A stretch of 64,000 nt of DNA from Leucobacter viscericola. Lineage in GTDB: Bacteria; Actinomycetota; Actinomycetes; Actinomycetales; Microbacteriaceae. Below are positions 1 to 8,283 of this stretch, in pieces; the first letter of the stretch is position 1, and each line of letters opens with the position of its first letter. A program made the translations under genes and the position numbers. The notes beneath the pieces were generated by a model, which saw nothing but the letters and a program-made list of their open reading frames with translations, was not told where the DNA came from and searched no databases. The stretch lies in contig NZ_CP049863.1 of NCBI RefSeq assembly GCF_011299575.1, positions 1,178,001-1,242,000 on the forward strand, read 5' to 3'.

Positions 1-1261
1 CCTCGCAGGCGCGCGAGTCCCGGGTGCGCGAGCTCCTCGAGATCGTCGATCTGCCAACGCAGAAGATGAAGTCGTACCCGCACGAGCTCTCGGGCGGCCA
101 AAAACAGCGCATCATGATCGCGATGGCGCTCGCCTGCGAACCCGAGATCATCATCGCCGACGAGCCAACGACGGCGCTCGACGTGATCGTGCAGAAGCAG
201 ATCCTCGATATGATCTCGCGGCTCGTTGCCGAGCGCGGCATCTCGCTGCTCATGATCAGCCACGATCTCTCGGTGCTCGCCACCGCCTGCGACCGCATCG
301 CGGTCATGCGCAACGGTGAGCTCGTTGAGGTGGGCGAGGCGCGCATGATCTGTACGGAGCCCAACGAGCCGTACACCCGCAAACTCGCGGACGCGTTCCC
401 GACGATCGGTGATCCCGCCTCGCGCTTGCGGCCGGTCACTCGACACGGTGCCGGGGCAGAGGAACCGGGCGAATCGAAACCCAGCGACGAGGTGCTGCTC
501 TCTGCCAAGGGCGTGAACGTCACCTACCACGGTTCGGGCGGCCATCACGCGGTGCGCGACGTTGATCTTGAGGTGCACCGCGGTGAGATTGTGGTGCTCG
601 TTGGTCAGTCAGGATCGGGCAAGACCACGCTCGCCCGCGCGCTCATGGGCCTGCAACCGACAGACCAGGGCAGCGACATTCGCTTCCTGGGCAAACCCCT
701 GCCCGAGAAGGGGAAGGCGCTGAAGCTCTTCCGCCGCAGTGTGCAGCTCGTGCTGCAGGATCCCTCTGCCGCGCTCAACCCGAAGCTCAGCGTCTACGAG
801 TCGGTGGCAGAGGGTCTGCGAGTTCAGGGCCTGACCACCGACGAAAAGGCACGCGTCGCGCAGAGCCTCGTTGATGCGGAGTTATCGCCACCCGAACAGT
901 ACTTTGGGGCGATCCCGCAAGAGCTCTCGGGTGGGCAGCGGCAGCGTGTGGTCATCGCCGGTGCGCTCGCGCTGCACCCCGAGATGCTCATCGCCGACGA
1001 ACCCGTGGCGTCGCTTGACGCTTCGGTGCGCGGCGAGATTCTCGGCCTGCTGCTCTCACTCAAGAAGCGACTCGGGCTCTCCGCGCTCGTCATCACCCAC
1101 GACCTCGGTCTCGCGTGGAACATCGCGGACCGTGTTGCGGTGATGTATCACGGCGAAATCGTGGAGCAGGGCACCACGGAAGAGGTGCTGCTGAGCCCGA
1201 AGCACCCGTACACTCGCGAACTACTCGCCGCTGCCCCAGCGTTTTGGAGAAGGTGTCATGA
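1..1261 (+). CDS. Peptide ABC transporter ATPase, two fused nucleotide-binding domains (5' partial, frame-broken at 3' end)
   Basis: Energises uptake of peptides at the cytoplasmic face of a Dpp/Opp/Yej-type importer. The reading frame is open to the left edge, so the first Walker A is missing. Visible are the first domain's LSGGQ signature (near nt 87) and Walker B IIIADEP, then a complete second domain with Walker A GQSGSGKTT (near nt 604), LSGGQ (near 927) and Walker B MLIADEP (near 985). The DppD-DppF-like fusion resembles YejF. The frame as given runs on to 1730, overlapping the next gene by 470 bases. Adding one T to the run at 1242-1245 gives a normal ending, with TGA at 1259-1261 overlapping the next ATG. 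Followed without a gap by an LD-carboxypeptidase gene, so co-transcription is expected. The substrate is not determined by the sequence. Confidence 0.9.
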
Positions 1262-2214
1262 CCCTAGACCGCCACGCCTACCTCGAGTCCGCTCCGCTTC
1301 AAGCGGGCGACACGGTCGCCATCATCGGCGCCTCGGGCCCCAGCACCCGAACGAGCCTCAACCGCACGGTCAAGTACCACGAAGCGTGGGGACTCAACGT
1401 GGTTGTCGGCGAGCACGTGCTCGACCGGCACCCGCGCTCGCGGCACCTCGCGGGCACCGACGCCAACCGCAGGGCCGACCTGGTGAACGCCTGGTGCGAT
1501 CCCAATATCGACGCCGTGGTCTGCCTGCGCGGCGGTTACGGCGCCATGCGGCTGCTCGACGGCATCAACTGGGACGACATGGCGGCCGGAGCTACGCGGC
1601 GCGACGGGCGACCGAAGTTACTCACCGGTTCTTCGGACGTCACAGCGCTGCACGAGGCGTTCAGCGCGCACCTCGATGTAGCCGGCCTCTTCTGCCCGAT
1701 GGCTGGCACGGATGTGTTTCGCAACTCTGAGTTTGTTCGCGAAGACGTGCACCGCTGGCTGTTCGAACCCTGGGGCGGCCGCGAAATCATCGGCCCAAAG
1801 ACCGAGATTCTCGCGCCGGGTGTTGCGGAGGCTCGCTTCACCGGAGGCAATCTCAGTCTGCTCGGGGCAGGGATCGGCGCACTTCTCACACCGGAAAAGG
1901 CGCCCGGAATCCTGTTTCTGGAGGACATCAGCGAGGAGGTCTACAGACTCGACAACCTGCTGATTCAGCTGGAGCGCGCTGGGCGCCTCGCTGCGGCCGA
2001 GGGCATCGTGCTCGGCTCCTGGTACGAGTGCGGCGAGTCAGACGAGATCCGTGACCTCATGCACGAGTACCTGGGCGACCGAGGCATCCCGGTGTTGTGG
2101 GAGCAGGGGTTCGGTCACGATCCCGAGGCACTCACCGTTCCGTTGAACGTGGATGGCAGACTCGACGCGAGCGGCGATAGCCCGCGGCTCACCGTCGCAG
2201 GGGGCCACGCGTGA
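1258..2214 (+). CDS. Peptidase S66 family LD-carboxypeptidase (LdcA/MccF-like)
   Basis: A 318-residue member of the S66 serine peptidases, cytosolic enzymes that cut L,D bonds of murein tetrapeptides (LdcA) or detoxify microcin C-type peptide-nucleotides (MccF). The nucleophile elbow is GSSDVT with Ser126. The acidic and His members fit FLEDISEEV (around residue 220) and GHDPEALTVPLN (around 287). The N-terminal region GDTVAIIGASGP is typical. The ATG overlaps the intended stop of the upstream ATPase, and its TGA overlaps the GTG of the next gene, so the four genes look translationally coupled. Coupling to a peptide importer suggests recycling of muropeptides or processing of imported peptides; which of the two is inference. 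Confidence 0.88.
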   Translation: MTLDRHAYLESAPLQAGDTVAIIGASGPSTRTSLNRTVKYHEAWGLNVVVGEHVLDRHPRSRHLAGTDANRRADLVNAWCDPNIDAVVCLRGGYGAMRLLDGINWDDMAAGATRRDGRPKLLTGSSDVTALHEAFSAHLDVAGLFCPMAGTDVFRNSEFVREDVHRWLFEPWGGREIIGPKTEILAPGVAEARFTGGNLSLLGAGIGALLTPEKAPGILFLEDISEEVYRLDNLLIQLERAGRLAAAEGIVLGSWYECGESDEIRDLMHEYLGDRGIPVLWEQGFGHDPEALTVPLNVDGRLDASGDSPRLTVAGGHA

Positions 2215-3053
2215 CTCCCGAGATGGTGCTGCCGCCCCTCGATCCTCGCGCAAAGTGGAGTATCCGAGTAGTGCACGGAACGAGTGGGGATCCGCTGCTC
2301 GAGTACGAACCGGACACGCAGTGCGAGACGGCGAGCATCGGCAAGGTGTTTCTGCTTGTCGAGGTCGCGCGGCGAATCGAAGCGGGAACGCTGAGCCTTG
2401 ACCAGCGAGTCGCCGTACCTGACGAGTACGGGGTCGCAGACTCTGGACTGCTGTACCTGATGCGCGACAAAGACCTGTGTGTTGCTGACATGGCGCTGCT
2501 CGTTGGCGCGTTCAGTGACAACCTCGCGACAAACGCACTGATCCACCTGTGCGGTCTGGAGACCGTTCGTCAGGTGGCACCCGATCTCGGGTACCGCGAC
2601 ACCGCGCTGCACGACTACCTGCGCGACGAGCGCACACCCGAGTTGCCGTGGACACCCTCCTACGGAACCGCCCGCGAACTCGCCGATGTCATGCGACGGC
2701 TCGCGGCAGGAGACGTGGTCTCCGCAGCGGTGAGCGCCCGCGTACTCGAGTGGCTCGGCTCGAACGCCGACACCACCCTCGTCGCGGACGCGTTCTCCGT
2801 CGATTCCCTCGCGCACCTCGGCCCCGATTATCAGGGTGTGCAGCTTCGCAACAAAACCGGCAGCACCGACTTCGCACGGGTCGACATCGGCTTTGTTTCG
2901 GGGCCGCGCGGATCGGTCGCCTACGCGGTCGCCGCAAACTGGAAGGGCCTCGACACCGATCTGCGTGTGCCTGTGATTGACACCATGCGTGAGATTGGCG
3001 AGCAAATTCGCTTCGCGGTGACCGGTCGTGCTCGCGAGGATGCGGCCGCGTGA
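2211..3053 (+). CDS. Class A beta-lactamase-like serine hydrolase, copy 1
   Basis: A 280-residue protein with the three hallmarks of the beta-lactamase/penicillin-binding fold: SxxK as SIGK (Ser near residue 42), SDN (near 102) and KTG (Lys215). It has no signal peptide, unlike secreted beta-lactamases, so a cytosolic role on imported peptides fits better than antibiotic resistance. The GTG start overlaps the preceding TGA by four bases and its own TGA overlaps the next GTG. The following gene is a diverged paralogue with the same three motifs, which points to a tandem duplication. Actual substrate unknown. Confidence 0.8.
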   Translation: MTPEMVLPPLDPRAKWSIRVVHGTSGDPLLEYEPDTQCETASIGKVFLLVEVARRIEAGTLSLDQRVAVPDEYGVADSGLLYLMRDKDLCVADMALLVGAFSDNLATNALIHLCGLETVRQVAPDLGYRDTALHDYLRDERTPELPWTPSYGTARELADVMRRLAAGDVVSAAVSARVLEWLGSNADTTLVADAFSVDSLAHLGPDYQGVQLRNKTGSTDFARVDIGFVSGPRGSVAYAVAANWKGLDTDLRVPVIDTMREIGEQIRFAVTGRAREDAAA

Positions 3054-3847
3054 GCGTTGACCTGTTCTCCGACCACGAAACACAGTGGTCGGTGCTCGCC
3101 CTCGACATCGACTCGGGCGAGGAACTGCTTCGTGTCGAACCCGAGCGTGTGCTGAACACCGCCAGCATCGGCAAGGTCTTTCTGCTACACCGGCTGCTCA
3201 CTGAGGCCGACGCAGGCACACGCTCCCTCGAAGAGCGTGTCACGCGGCGGCCCGTCGAGTGGATGGACAACTCGGGGCTCTGGTACCTGCTGCAGGCCGA
3301 CGCCCTCTCGCTCTACGACGTTGCCGCGCTGATCGGCGCGGTCAGCGACAATGCCGCCACCAACACGCTCTGCCGGGTGATCGGATTGCCAGTAGTGCAG
3401 GCGCACACCCGCGCGCTGGGCTACGCGCACTCGTCGCTCGACGACATCGTGCGCTGGCCGCACCCGGTCGGCTCGCCGACCACACTCTCCCGCGCAAACG
3501 CGTCCGAGTTGGTGCGGTTTGTGGCTCGCACGGTGCGGGGTGAGGATCTCTCCCCCACCTCAAGCGATACGCTGCAGCGCTGGCTCGGCGCGGGCATGGA
3601 TCTGTCGATGGTGGCCTCGGCGTTTGGGCTCGATCCGCTCGCCCACTACGAGTACGACCGCGACGTGTGGCTGTGGAACAAAACCGGCACCATCTCGACT
3701 GTGCGGGCCGATATGGGGCTCGTGATGTCGCGCGACCGCCGCATCGCCTACGCCGCTATCGCAAACTGGCGTTCGGGATCCGATGCCCGCGACGGGGTGC
3801 TCGCCTCGATGCGCGACATCGGATCCCTGATACGCGAGTCGCTCTAG
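3050..3847 (+). CDS. Class A beta-lactamase-like serine hydrolase, copy 2
   Basis: A 265-residue paralogue of the preceding gene. Motifs are SIGK (Ser near residue 39), SDN (near 99) and KTG (near 211, in NKTGTIS). No signal peptide is visible. GTG start in a four-base overlap with copy 1. The TAG at 3845-3847 overlaps the convergent stop of the PepC-like gene. Retention of both copies with intact catalytic motifs suggests different substrates or a heteromeric enzyme; that is inference. Confidence 0.8.
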   Translation: MSVDLFSDHETQWSVLALDIDSGEELLRVEPERVLNTASIGKVFLLHRLLTEADAGTRSLEERVTRRPVEWMDNSGLWYLLQADALSLYDVAALIGAVSDNAATNTLCRVIGLPVVQAHTRALGYAHSSLDDIVRWPHPVGSPTTLSRANASELVRFVARTVRGEDLSPTSSDTLQRWLGAGMDLSMVASAFGLDPLAHYEYDRDVWLWNKTGTISTVRADMGLVMSRDRRIAYAAIANWRSGSDARDGVLASMRDIGSLIRESL

Positions 3848-5199
3848 GCCAGCGCCCCCATCGGGTCCCACGGATCGAGCGCCGTGGGAGTCGCCGTCAG
3901 CGCCTCGCGCAGCTCGGCGGGCAGGCGATCCTTGTGGACGACAACCTCGAACACGTACTCGTCGAACCATGAGTCGTCCATCGTGCAGAATCCCTTGTCG
4001 AACTTCTCGATGCCCCAACTGTTCTCGACGCGCCAGCGGCGGGGTGTGCTGTCGACAAGGTCAACGCCGGTGAAGAGCATGGCGTGGGTCATCGCCGAGT
4101 CGCCGTAGCGCACACGATCTTCCTTTGTGGTGGCGAGGTCGACGCCGTAGACAGCGGAGTAGTCGATGAGGTTCGCAGACCACACGCCCTGCTTCGATTC
4201 CATCTGCGGATCCACGTCGCAGCCAAACCAAACGGGCTCCCCCGCGACGATCGTCTCGGCCGCGAGACGCTTCATCGTGTCAGTGTCGGTGTTGAGGTAG
4301 AGCACGGGATCCCCACCCACCACGTTGCCGAGGTGCGCAACGGTGTAACCGCGGCCCTTGGGGTGCTCCGCGCGGGGATCGTCGATGAGGCAGACGTAGT
4401 CGCTGAGTGTGATGTCGGTGAACTCTGCCAAGAAACTCTGCGGCGTGAAGTTGCCGCCCTCGTGGAAGGTGTCGTCGTCGTTCCAGCGCCACTCGAAGTT
4501 CTGCGGTGGCACTCCGAGGTGGATCGTGAGCACGCGGTGGGCGTCGCGCAGGATCGACTGCTTCAGCGCGGTCACTTCGGCTTCGGTTTGCCCGGCCGCG
4601 ACGGCCTCGCGCAGCAGGCGGGCGCCTTTACGCAGCAGCGTGCGCAGCGAGTCGTTCATGCGGGAGGTGTTCGAGGAGGACTCAGTCTCGGGCATCAGCG
4701 CCTTCGGCACAACACCGTGCTTCTCGAAGACGGCAACCTCCATGTTCCACTGGCCACCGTCGTCGAGCACGTTGCCGAGCAAAAACATGGTGACACGATC
4801 ATCGGGCGCAGTTTCGGCCAGGCCAATCATGTCTTCGAGAAAGTAGTTCGCCCGTTCGATCTTGTCCCAGTACATCGCGTGGTTCTGGCTGAACTCGAAG
4901 TTCTTCACGTTGAGCTTCTTGCGGGCGTCGGAGCGCAGCAGGTTGAGCGCAGCGAACAGCCAGCAGCGCCCAGAACGCTTCTGGTCTGACGCCTCCCAAT
5001 TGTCGAGGCGGTGTGACATGCTGAGCGGCACGTTCAGCAAACGCTCGCGGTCGAGCGCCACCTCGTCGATCGCGGTGCGCGTCACGGCGTTCATTGCCAG
5101 ACGCGCGGCGGGATCCGACGCAAGCTCCTCGTCCCACTGCCGCAGCTGCTCGGGGGTCAAGATTCCTCTATTACGTTTCGTATCAGCACCATTACTCAT
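3844..5199 (-). CDS. pepC: C1 family cysteine aminopeptidase (PepC / bleomycin hydrolase type)
   Basis: A 451-residue cytosolic thiol aminopeptidase, the usual family length, which trims N-terminal residues from peptides. The catalytic Cys79 sits in SGRCWLFAALN. His is in THAMLFTGV (around 372) and Asn in RVENSWG (around 391). The N-terminal NVPLSMSHRLDNWEASDQ segment is typical. It converges on the serine hydrolase gene with overlapping stop codons. A -10-like TAGCCT lies six bases before the ATG with no Shine-Dalgarno, so it may be leaderless. It probably completes breakdown of peptides brought in by the neighbouring importer. Confidence 0.88.
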   Translation of the reverse strand: MSNGADTKRNRGILTPEQLRQWDEELASDPAARLAMNAVTRTAIDEVALDRERLLNVPLSMSHRLDNWEASDQKRSGRCWLFAALNLLRSDARKKLNVKNFEFSQNHAMYWDKIERANYFLEDMIGLAETAPDDRVTMFLLGNVLDDGGQWNMEVAVFEKHGVVPKALMPETESSSNTSRMNDSLRTLLRKGARLLREAVAAGQTEAEVTALKQSILRDAHRVLTIHLGVPPQNFEWRWNDDDTFHEGGNFTPQSFLAEFTDITLSDYVCLIDDPRAEHPKGRGYTVAHLGNVVGGDPVLYLNTDTDTMKRLAAETIVAGEPVWFGCDVDPQMESKQGVWSANLIDYSAVYGVDLATTKEDRVRYGDSAMTHAMLFTGVDLVDSTPRRWRVENSWGIEKFDKGFCTMDDSWFDEYVFEVVVHKDRLPAELREALTATPTALDPWDPMGALA

Positions 5200-5273
5200 A
5201 TATGAAGGCTAGCGTTGCCCTCGCGGAATCGCCAGCTTTTGTTACGTATAAACCGCGATGATACGCTCCTGCC

Positions 5274-6005
5274 ATGAGCCTCGCGAGTGCCCCTGCCCCC
5301 GGCCACCCTGTGCCGCAGGCAATGCTGGATGCGGCGGGCGCTCCGGTCACTCTGGTGTGGCTCAACAGGGCCGGCGGGCTCACTGGGCGAGTTGAGAGTG
5401 GGCAGCCTCGGTTCATCAAGTGGAACCCGGCGGGATCCGGTGAGTCGCTGGCAGCCGAGGCAGAACGGCTCGAGTGGCTTCGCGGCAGACATCCTGCCCC
5501 CGAGGTCCTTGATCTCATTGAGAACGACGGCTCCGAATTACTGATCACACAAGCTCTTCCAGGCCGCTCTGCCGTTGATTCGGTGTGGCTCGCCCGACCC
5601 GATGACGCCGTGAGGACGATTGCCGAGGGGCTTCGCGCCCTGCACTCACTGCCGACAGCATCGTGCCCGTTTGACTGGGGCGTCGAGACCAGGATCGCGG
5701 AGGTCATCGCAACGGGAGCCGACGTGCCGGAGTCACTCCAGCAGGCGCCCTCGATAGACAAGCTCGTGGTGTGCCACGGCGACGCCTGCGCCCCCAACAC
5801 GCTGATTGGAAACGCAGGCGAGTTCGCTGCGCATGTTGACCTCGCCCGCCTGGGTCTTGCGGATCGCTGGGCCGATCTCGCCGCAGCGACGATGTCGCTG
5901 GGGTGGAACTACGCCACCCACAACGAGGATCTTTTTTGGAGCACGTACGGCTGCGATCCTGACCGAGATCGGCTCAATTACTACCGCGATCTCTGGAACG
6001 CGTAA
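5274..6005 (+). CDS. Aminoglycoside 3'-phosphotransferase (APH)-like kinase
   Basis: A 243-residue small-molecule kinase. The catalytic loop reads CHGDACAPNTL (around residues 167-177), matching the HGDxCxPN pattern of APH(3') enzymes. A metal-binding DLARLGLADRWADLA follows near 189, like the IDLGRLGxADRxxDIA of kanamycin kinases. Slightly shorter than typical APH(3') proteins (about 260). Divergent from pepC across 74 bases; no mobile element is nearby, so it looks like a resident gene. Whether it gives resistance or phosphorylates another hydroxylated metabolite cannot be read from sequence. Confidence 0.78.
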   Translation: MSLASAPAPGHPVPQAMLDAAGAPVTLVWLNRAGGLTGRVESGQPRFIKWNPAGSGESLAAEAERLEWLRGRHPAPEVLDLIENDGSELLITQALPGRSAVDSVWLARPDDAVRTIAEGLRALHSLPTASCPFDWGVETRIAEVIATGADVPESLQQAPSIDKLVVCHGDACAPNTLIGNAGEFAAHVDLARLGLADRWADLAAATMSLGWNYATHNEDLFWSTYGCDPDRDRLNYYRDLWNA

Positions 6006-6887
6006 CTACCCCGCGTTGATCGTCGCTTTTGTCACCCCGCCGGCTTCGACACCCGCGTCTTTGAGGATCTTCGTGTAGGTGCCGTCGTCGATGAGCGATT
6101 GCAGCGCCTTCTGCAGAGCCTCGCCCATGGGTGAACCCTTGTCGACCACAAAACCGTAGGGTGTCATGTCGAACGCCTCGCCAGACGGCTCAAGCTGGTC
6201 GTTGCTCTGTGCGATCGCGTCGAGGGAGACGGGCGAATCGGCAGAGAAAGCCTCGGCCTTGCCCAGTCGCACCGCATTGGTGACCTGGGCTTGATCGTCA
6301 AACGGCACCATTTCAATGGGCTTTTTACCCTCTGACTCGCACTTCTTTGACTTTGCCGGCAGTTCGTCGAGGTGCTGGAACGAACCCTGTTTGACGGCAA
6401 TCACGTGGCCGCATGCGTCATTCGGGTCGACCGGCTCTCCCGTGGGCGCCACCCAGAGCACACCGGCCTCGTAGTAGTTCACAAAGTCGACGACCTTCTG
6501 CCGTTCCTTGTTGTCGGTAAACGAGGCCGATCCCATATCCATGGCGCCCTCTTGAATGTTGGGGATGATCGTCTCGAACGACGATTCTTGCCACACGGGC
6601 TTCAGTCCCAGCTTCGACACGACGGCCTCGGTGAGGATCACGGCCCACCCCGCGTAGTTGTTCTTTTCATCGCGGTACTCGTTCGGCGGGTATGGCGTGT
6701 GAGTACCGATCACAATCTCGCCGCTCTTTTTGATGTCGGCCGGCACCAACTCGCTCGCCGCTTTATCAACCTCAACACTGACGCGTTCAGTACCTCCCTG
6801 AACTTCGCCCTCAGTGTTCGTAACACAACCGCTCAAGGCAAGCGCTGCGACGATGGCAGCGACGGGCAAGAGGTGTTGAATCTTCAT
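6006..6887 (-). CDS. Polar amino-acid ABC transporter substrate-binding lipoprotein
   Basis: A 293-residue family 3 solute-binding protein. The signal peptide ends in lipobox LSGC (Cys21), so it is anchored on the outer face of the membrane. The mature protein has the usual two-lobe pattern: GEIVIGTHTPYPPNEYRD start, NYAGWAVILTEAVVSKLG, and late GFVVDKGSPMGEALQKAL. Strong AGGAGAA Shine-Dalgarno before the ATG. No permease or ATPase gene is adjacent, so it is an orphan that must use components encoded elsewhere. The gene upstream on the same strand (amide hydrolase) ends in a strong terminator, so this one has its own promoter. Confidence 0.85.
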   Translation of the reverse strand: MKIQHLLPVAAIVAALALSGCVTNTEGEVQGGTERVSVEVDKAASELVPADIKKSGEIVIGTHTPYPPNEYRDEKNNYAGWAVILTEAVVSKLGLKPVWQESSFETIIPNIQEGAMDMGSASFTDNKERQKVVDFVNYYEAGVLWVAPTGEPVDPNDACGHVIAVKQGSFQHLDELPAKSKKCESEGKKPIEMVPFDDQAQVTNAVRLGKAEAFSADSPVSLDAIAQSNDQLEPSGEAFDMTPYGFVVDKGSPMGEALQKALQSLIDDGTYTKILKDAGVEAGGVTKATINAG

Positions 6888-6942
6888 CGATTCTCCTAAT
6901 GTAAGTATGTATTCATATTACGAACTTTCAGCATAATACAAA

Positions 6943-6974
6943 CGCGCCCGCTAGACCGAAGTCCAGCGGGCGCG
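6943..6974 (-). terminator. Intrinsic terminator with UUCG tetraloop (downstream of the amide hydrolase gene)
   Basis: Stem CGCGCCCGCT / AGCGGGCGCG (6943-6952 and 6965-6974). Read on the minus strand the hairpin is capped by GAC-UUCG-GUC, a C(UUCG)G tetraloop, and followed by a T-rich TTTGTATTAT. It closes the gene ending at 7008. A nearly identical copy lies at 8230-8261. Confidence 0.85.
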
Positions 6975-7007
6975 ATGGGTTGTGTGAGAGAGCCGCGTGG
7001 CCCGTCT

Positions 7008-8093
7008 CTACGCGGGCGTGTGCGTACCGACCAGCTCTTGCACGGCTTTCTTTACCTTGGCGAACTCATCCTGCTTCCGCGCCACCAGCTCAAGCGCATC
7101 GAGGCCGACAGCGAGGAGATCCTCGGTCAGCTCCCCCGGGTCGGTGAACTTGTGACTGGCGTCACCCGTGACACCCCCCTCGAGAGCGAGCCGACCCACC
7201 AGGTCGAGCTTGAGCACCTTCGTACCCTCATTGAAGCTCACTTTGTCGAGGTCGACCCAGACGATGTTTGGCCGCGTCGTTGACTCGAATGCGTAGCGCT
7301 TATTGGTGAGGTCAAGCACGACCTGCCAGATCGTTTGCGACGCGTCAGGCTTGCCCGGTTCTGGGGTGCGGAATGGCTGCGCAGCGTTGCGGATAATGCT
7401 GAACATGGCCGACATCGCATCGATCTGCGTCTTCGGCTGCACCTGGTGCGCGACATAGTACGAGGCCCGCGCGAAGCGATCGCTCGCGAGTGTCGACCCG
7501 GGGAGTGGTTTGTCACCACCGAGGCCCTCGACCTGCTTCACGAGCTCGAGCTGCTTATCGAACGTCGGGGAGTTGGTCATGACCTGATAGTCGCGGCTGT
7601 GGTAGACCTTGGGCTTACCCTCGACGTACTCGATGATCGCAGAGTCCCCGGTTGCATCGTTGATGGCGAGGTGGAGCGTAGGGACGAGATGGCCGGTGGG
7701 ATCGAAGAGCTGCGCAATCTCAACCTGCGAGCTCTTTGTCCATTCGACGGCCTCGGCGACGGTAGCGAAGTTGTCAAGGTAGTACTGCAGCCAGACGGCC
7801 TGGCTCAGCTGAGTGGCGTTGGCATCTGGCTTGCCATAGTCCGACTCAACGAGCCACAGGATGTGTCCGGCGAAGCCTTCCTCGTTCATTCCGTCAGTCG
7901 CGATGAGATCAAACGCGGTCGCGATGATACTGCCGTACTTCGAAGTCCAGGTGAGGGTGCCATTGGCGCCGTCCGTGCGCTTCATTCCTCGAGGCATCTT
8001 CCAGAGGTTCGTCAGGAGATCCATGTGGAAGTCCATGTTTCGTCCGACAATCACCGATCCGTTAGCGTCTGGCCATACAACTCGTGTGCACAT
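7008..8093 (-). CDS. Linear amide C-N hydrolase, choloylglycine hydrolase / penicillin V acylase family
   Basis: A 361-residue Ntn hydrolase. I start it at the ATG at 8093 because the next codon is Cys, which must become the N-terminal nucleophile; the longer frame to 8135 would bury it. Family residues are in place: Cys2, Arg18 and Asp21 in GRNMDF, DGMNEEGF, the Asn of TNSPTFDKQL, and the Arg of SDRFARA. Relatives hydrolyse bile-salt conjugates, penicillin V or acyl-homoserine lactones; the substrate here is not evident. No signal peptide is seen, so it is probably cytosolic. It lies between an APC permease and a binding lipoprotein and is bracketed by two matching UUCG terminators, so it is likely a single-gene transcript. 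Confidence 0.85.
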   Translation of the reverse strand: MCTRVVWPDANGSVIVGRNMDFHMDLLTNLWKMPRGMKRTDGANGTLTWTSKYGSIIATAFDLIATDGMNEEGFAGHILWLVESDYGKPDANATQLSQAVWLQYYLDNFATVAEAVEWTKSSQVEIAQLFDPTGHLVPTLHLAINDATGDSAIIEYVEGKPKVYHSRDYQVMTNSPTFDKQLELVKQVEGLGGDKPLPGSTLASDRFARASYYVAHQVQPKTQIDAMSAMFSIIRNAAQPFRTPEPGKPDASQTIWQVVLDLTNKRYAFESTTRPNIVWVDLDKVSFNEGTKVLKLDLVGRLALEGGVTGDASHKFTDPGELTEDLLAVGLDALELVARKQDEFAKVKKAVQELVGTHTPA

Positions 8094-8229
8094 CGATCGC
8101 ATCCGTTCTCTCGTTCCGACCCACCGGGTTACCACTGGGTCCCCCGACTCTACTCCGACGCACTTCGCACTTGAAGGAGGAAAAAGGTGATCTGAGGGTG
8201 AATTGTGGGTGATCTATCCGGCTTGCAAA

Positions 8230-8261
8230 CGCGCCCGCCAGACCGAAGTCCAGCGGGCGCG
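8230..8261 (-). terminator. Intrinsic terminator with UUCG tetraloop (downstream of APC permease)
   Basis: Same 32-base hairpin as at 6943-6974 with one substitution in the stem, again GAC-UUCG-GUC at the tip on the minus strand. It is further enclosed by a CTTGCA/TGCAAG pair. It follows the stop of the permease gene at 8284. Confidence 0.82.
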
Positions 8262-8283
8262 ATGGGGTCGTGCAAGAAAATGA

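Noticed and set aside
1258..1730. A true fusion of the ATPase with a novel C-terminal tail
   Set aside because: The tail is Arg-rich out-of-frame translation of the LD-carboxypeptidase gene; a one-base correction restores a normal end.
4084..4989. 301-codon plus-strand open frame opposite pepC
   Set aside because: Shadow of the cysteine aminopeptidase gene.
5274..6005. Recently acquired resistance gene on a mobile element
   Set aside because: No transposase, integrase, terminal repeats or composition shift around it.
8094..8135. Longer start for the amide hydrolase
   Set aside because: Would place 14 residues before the Met-Cys, preventing formation of the N-terminal Cys nucleophile.
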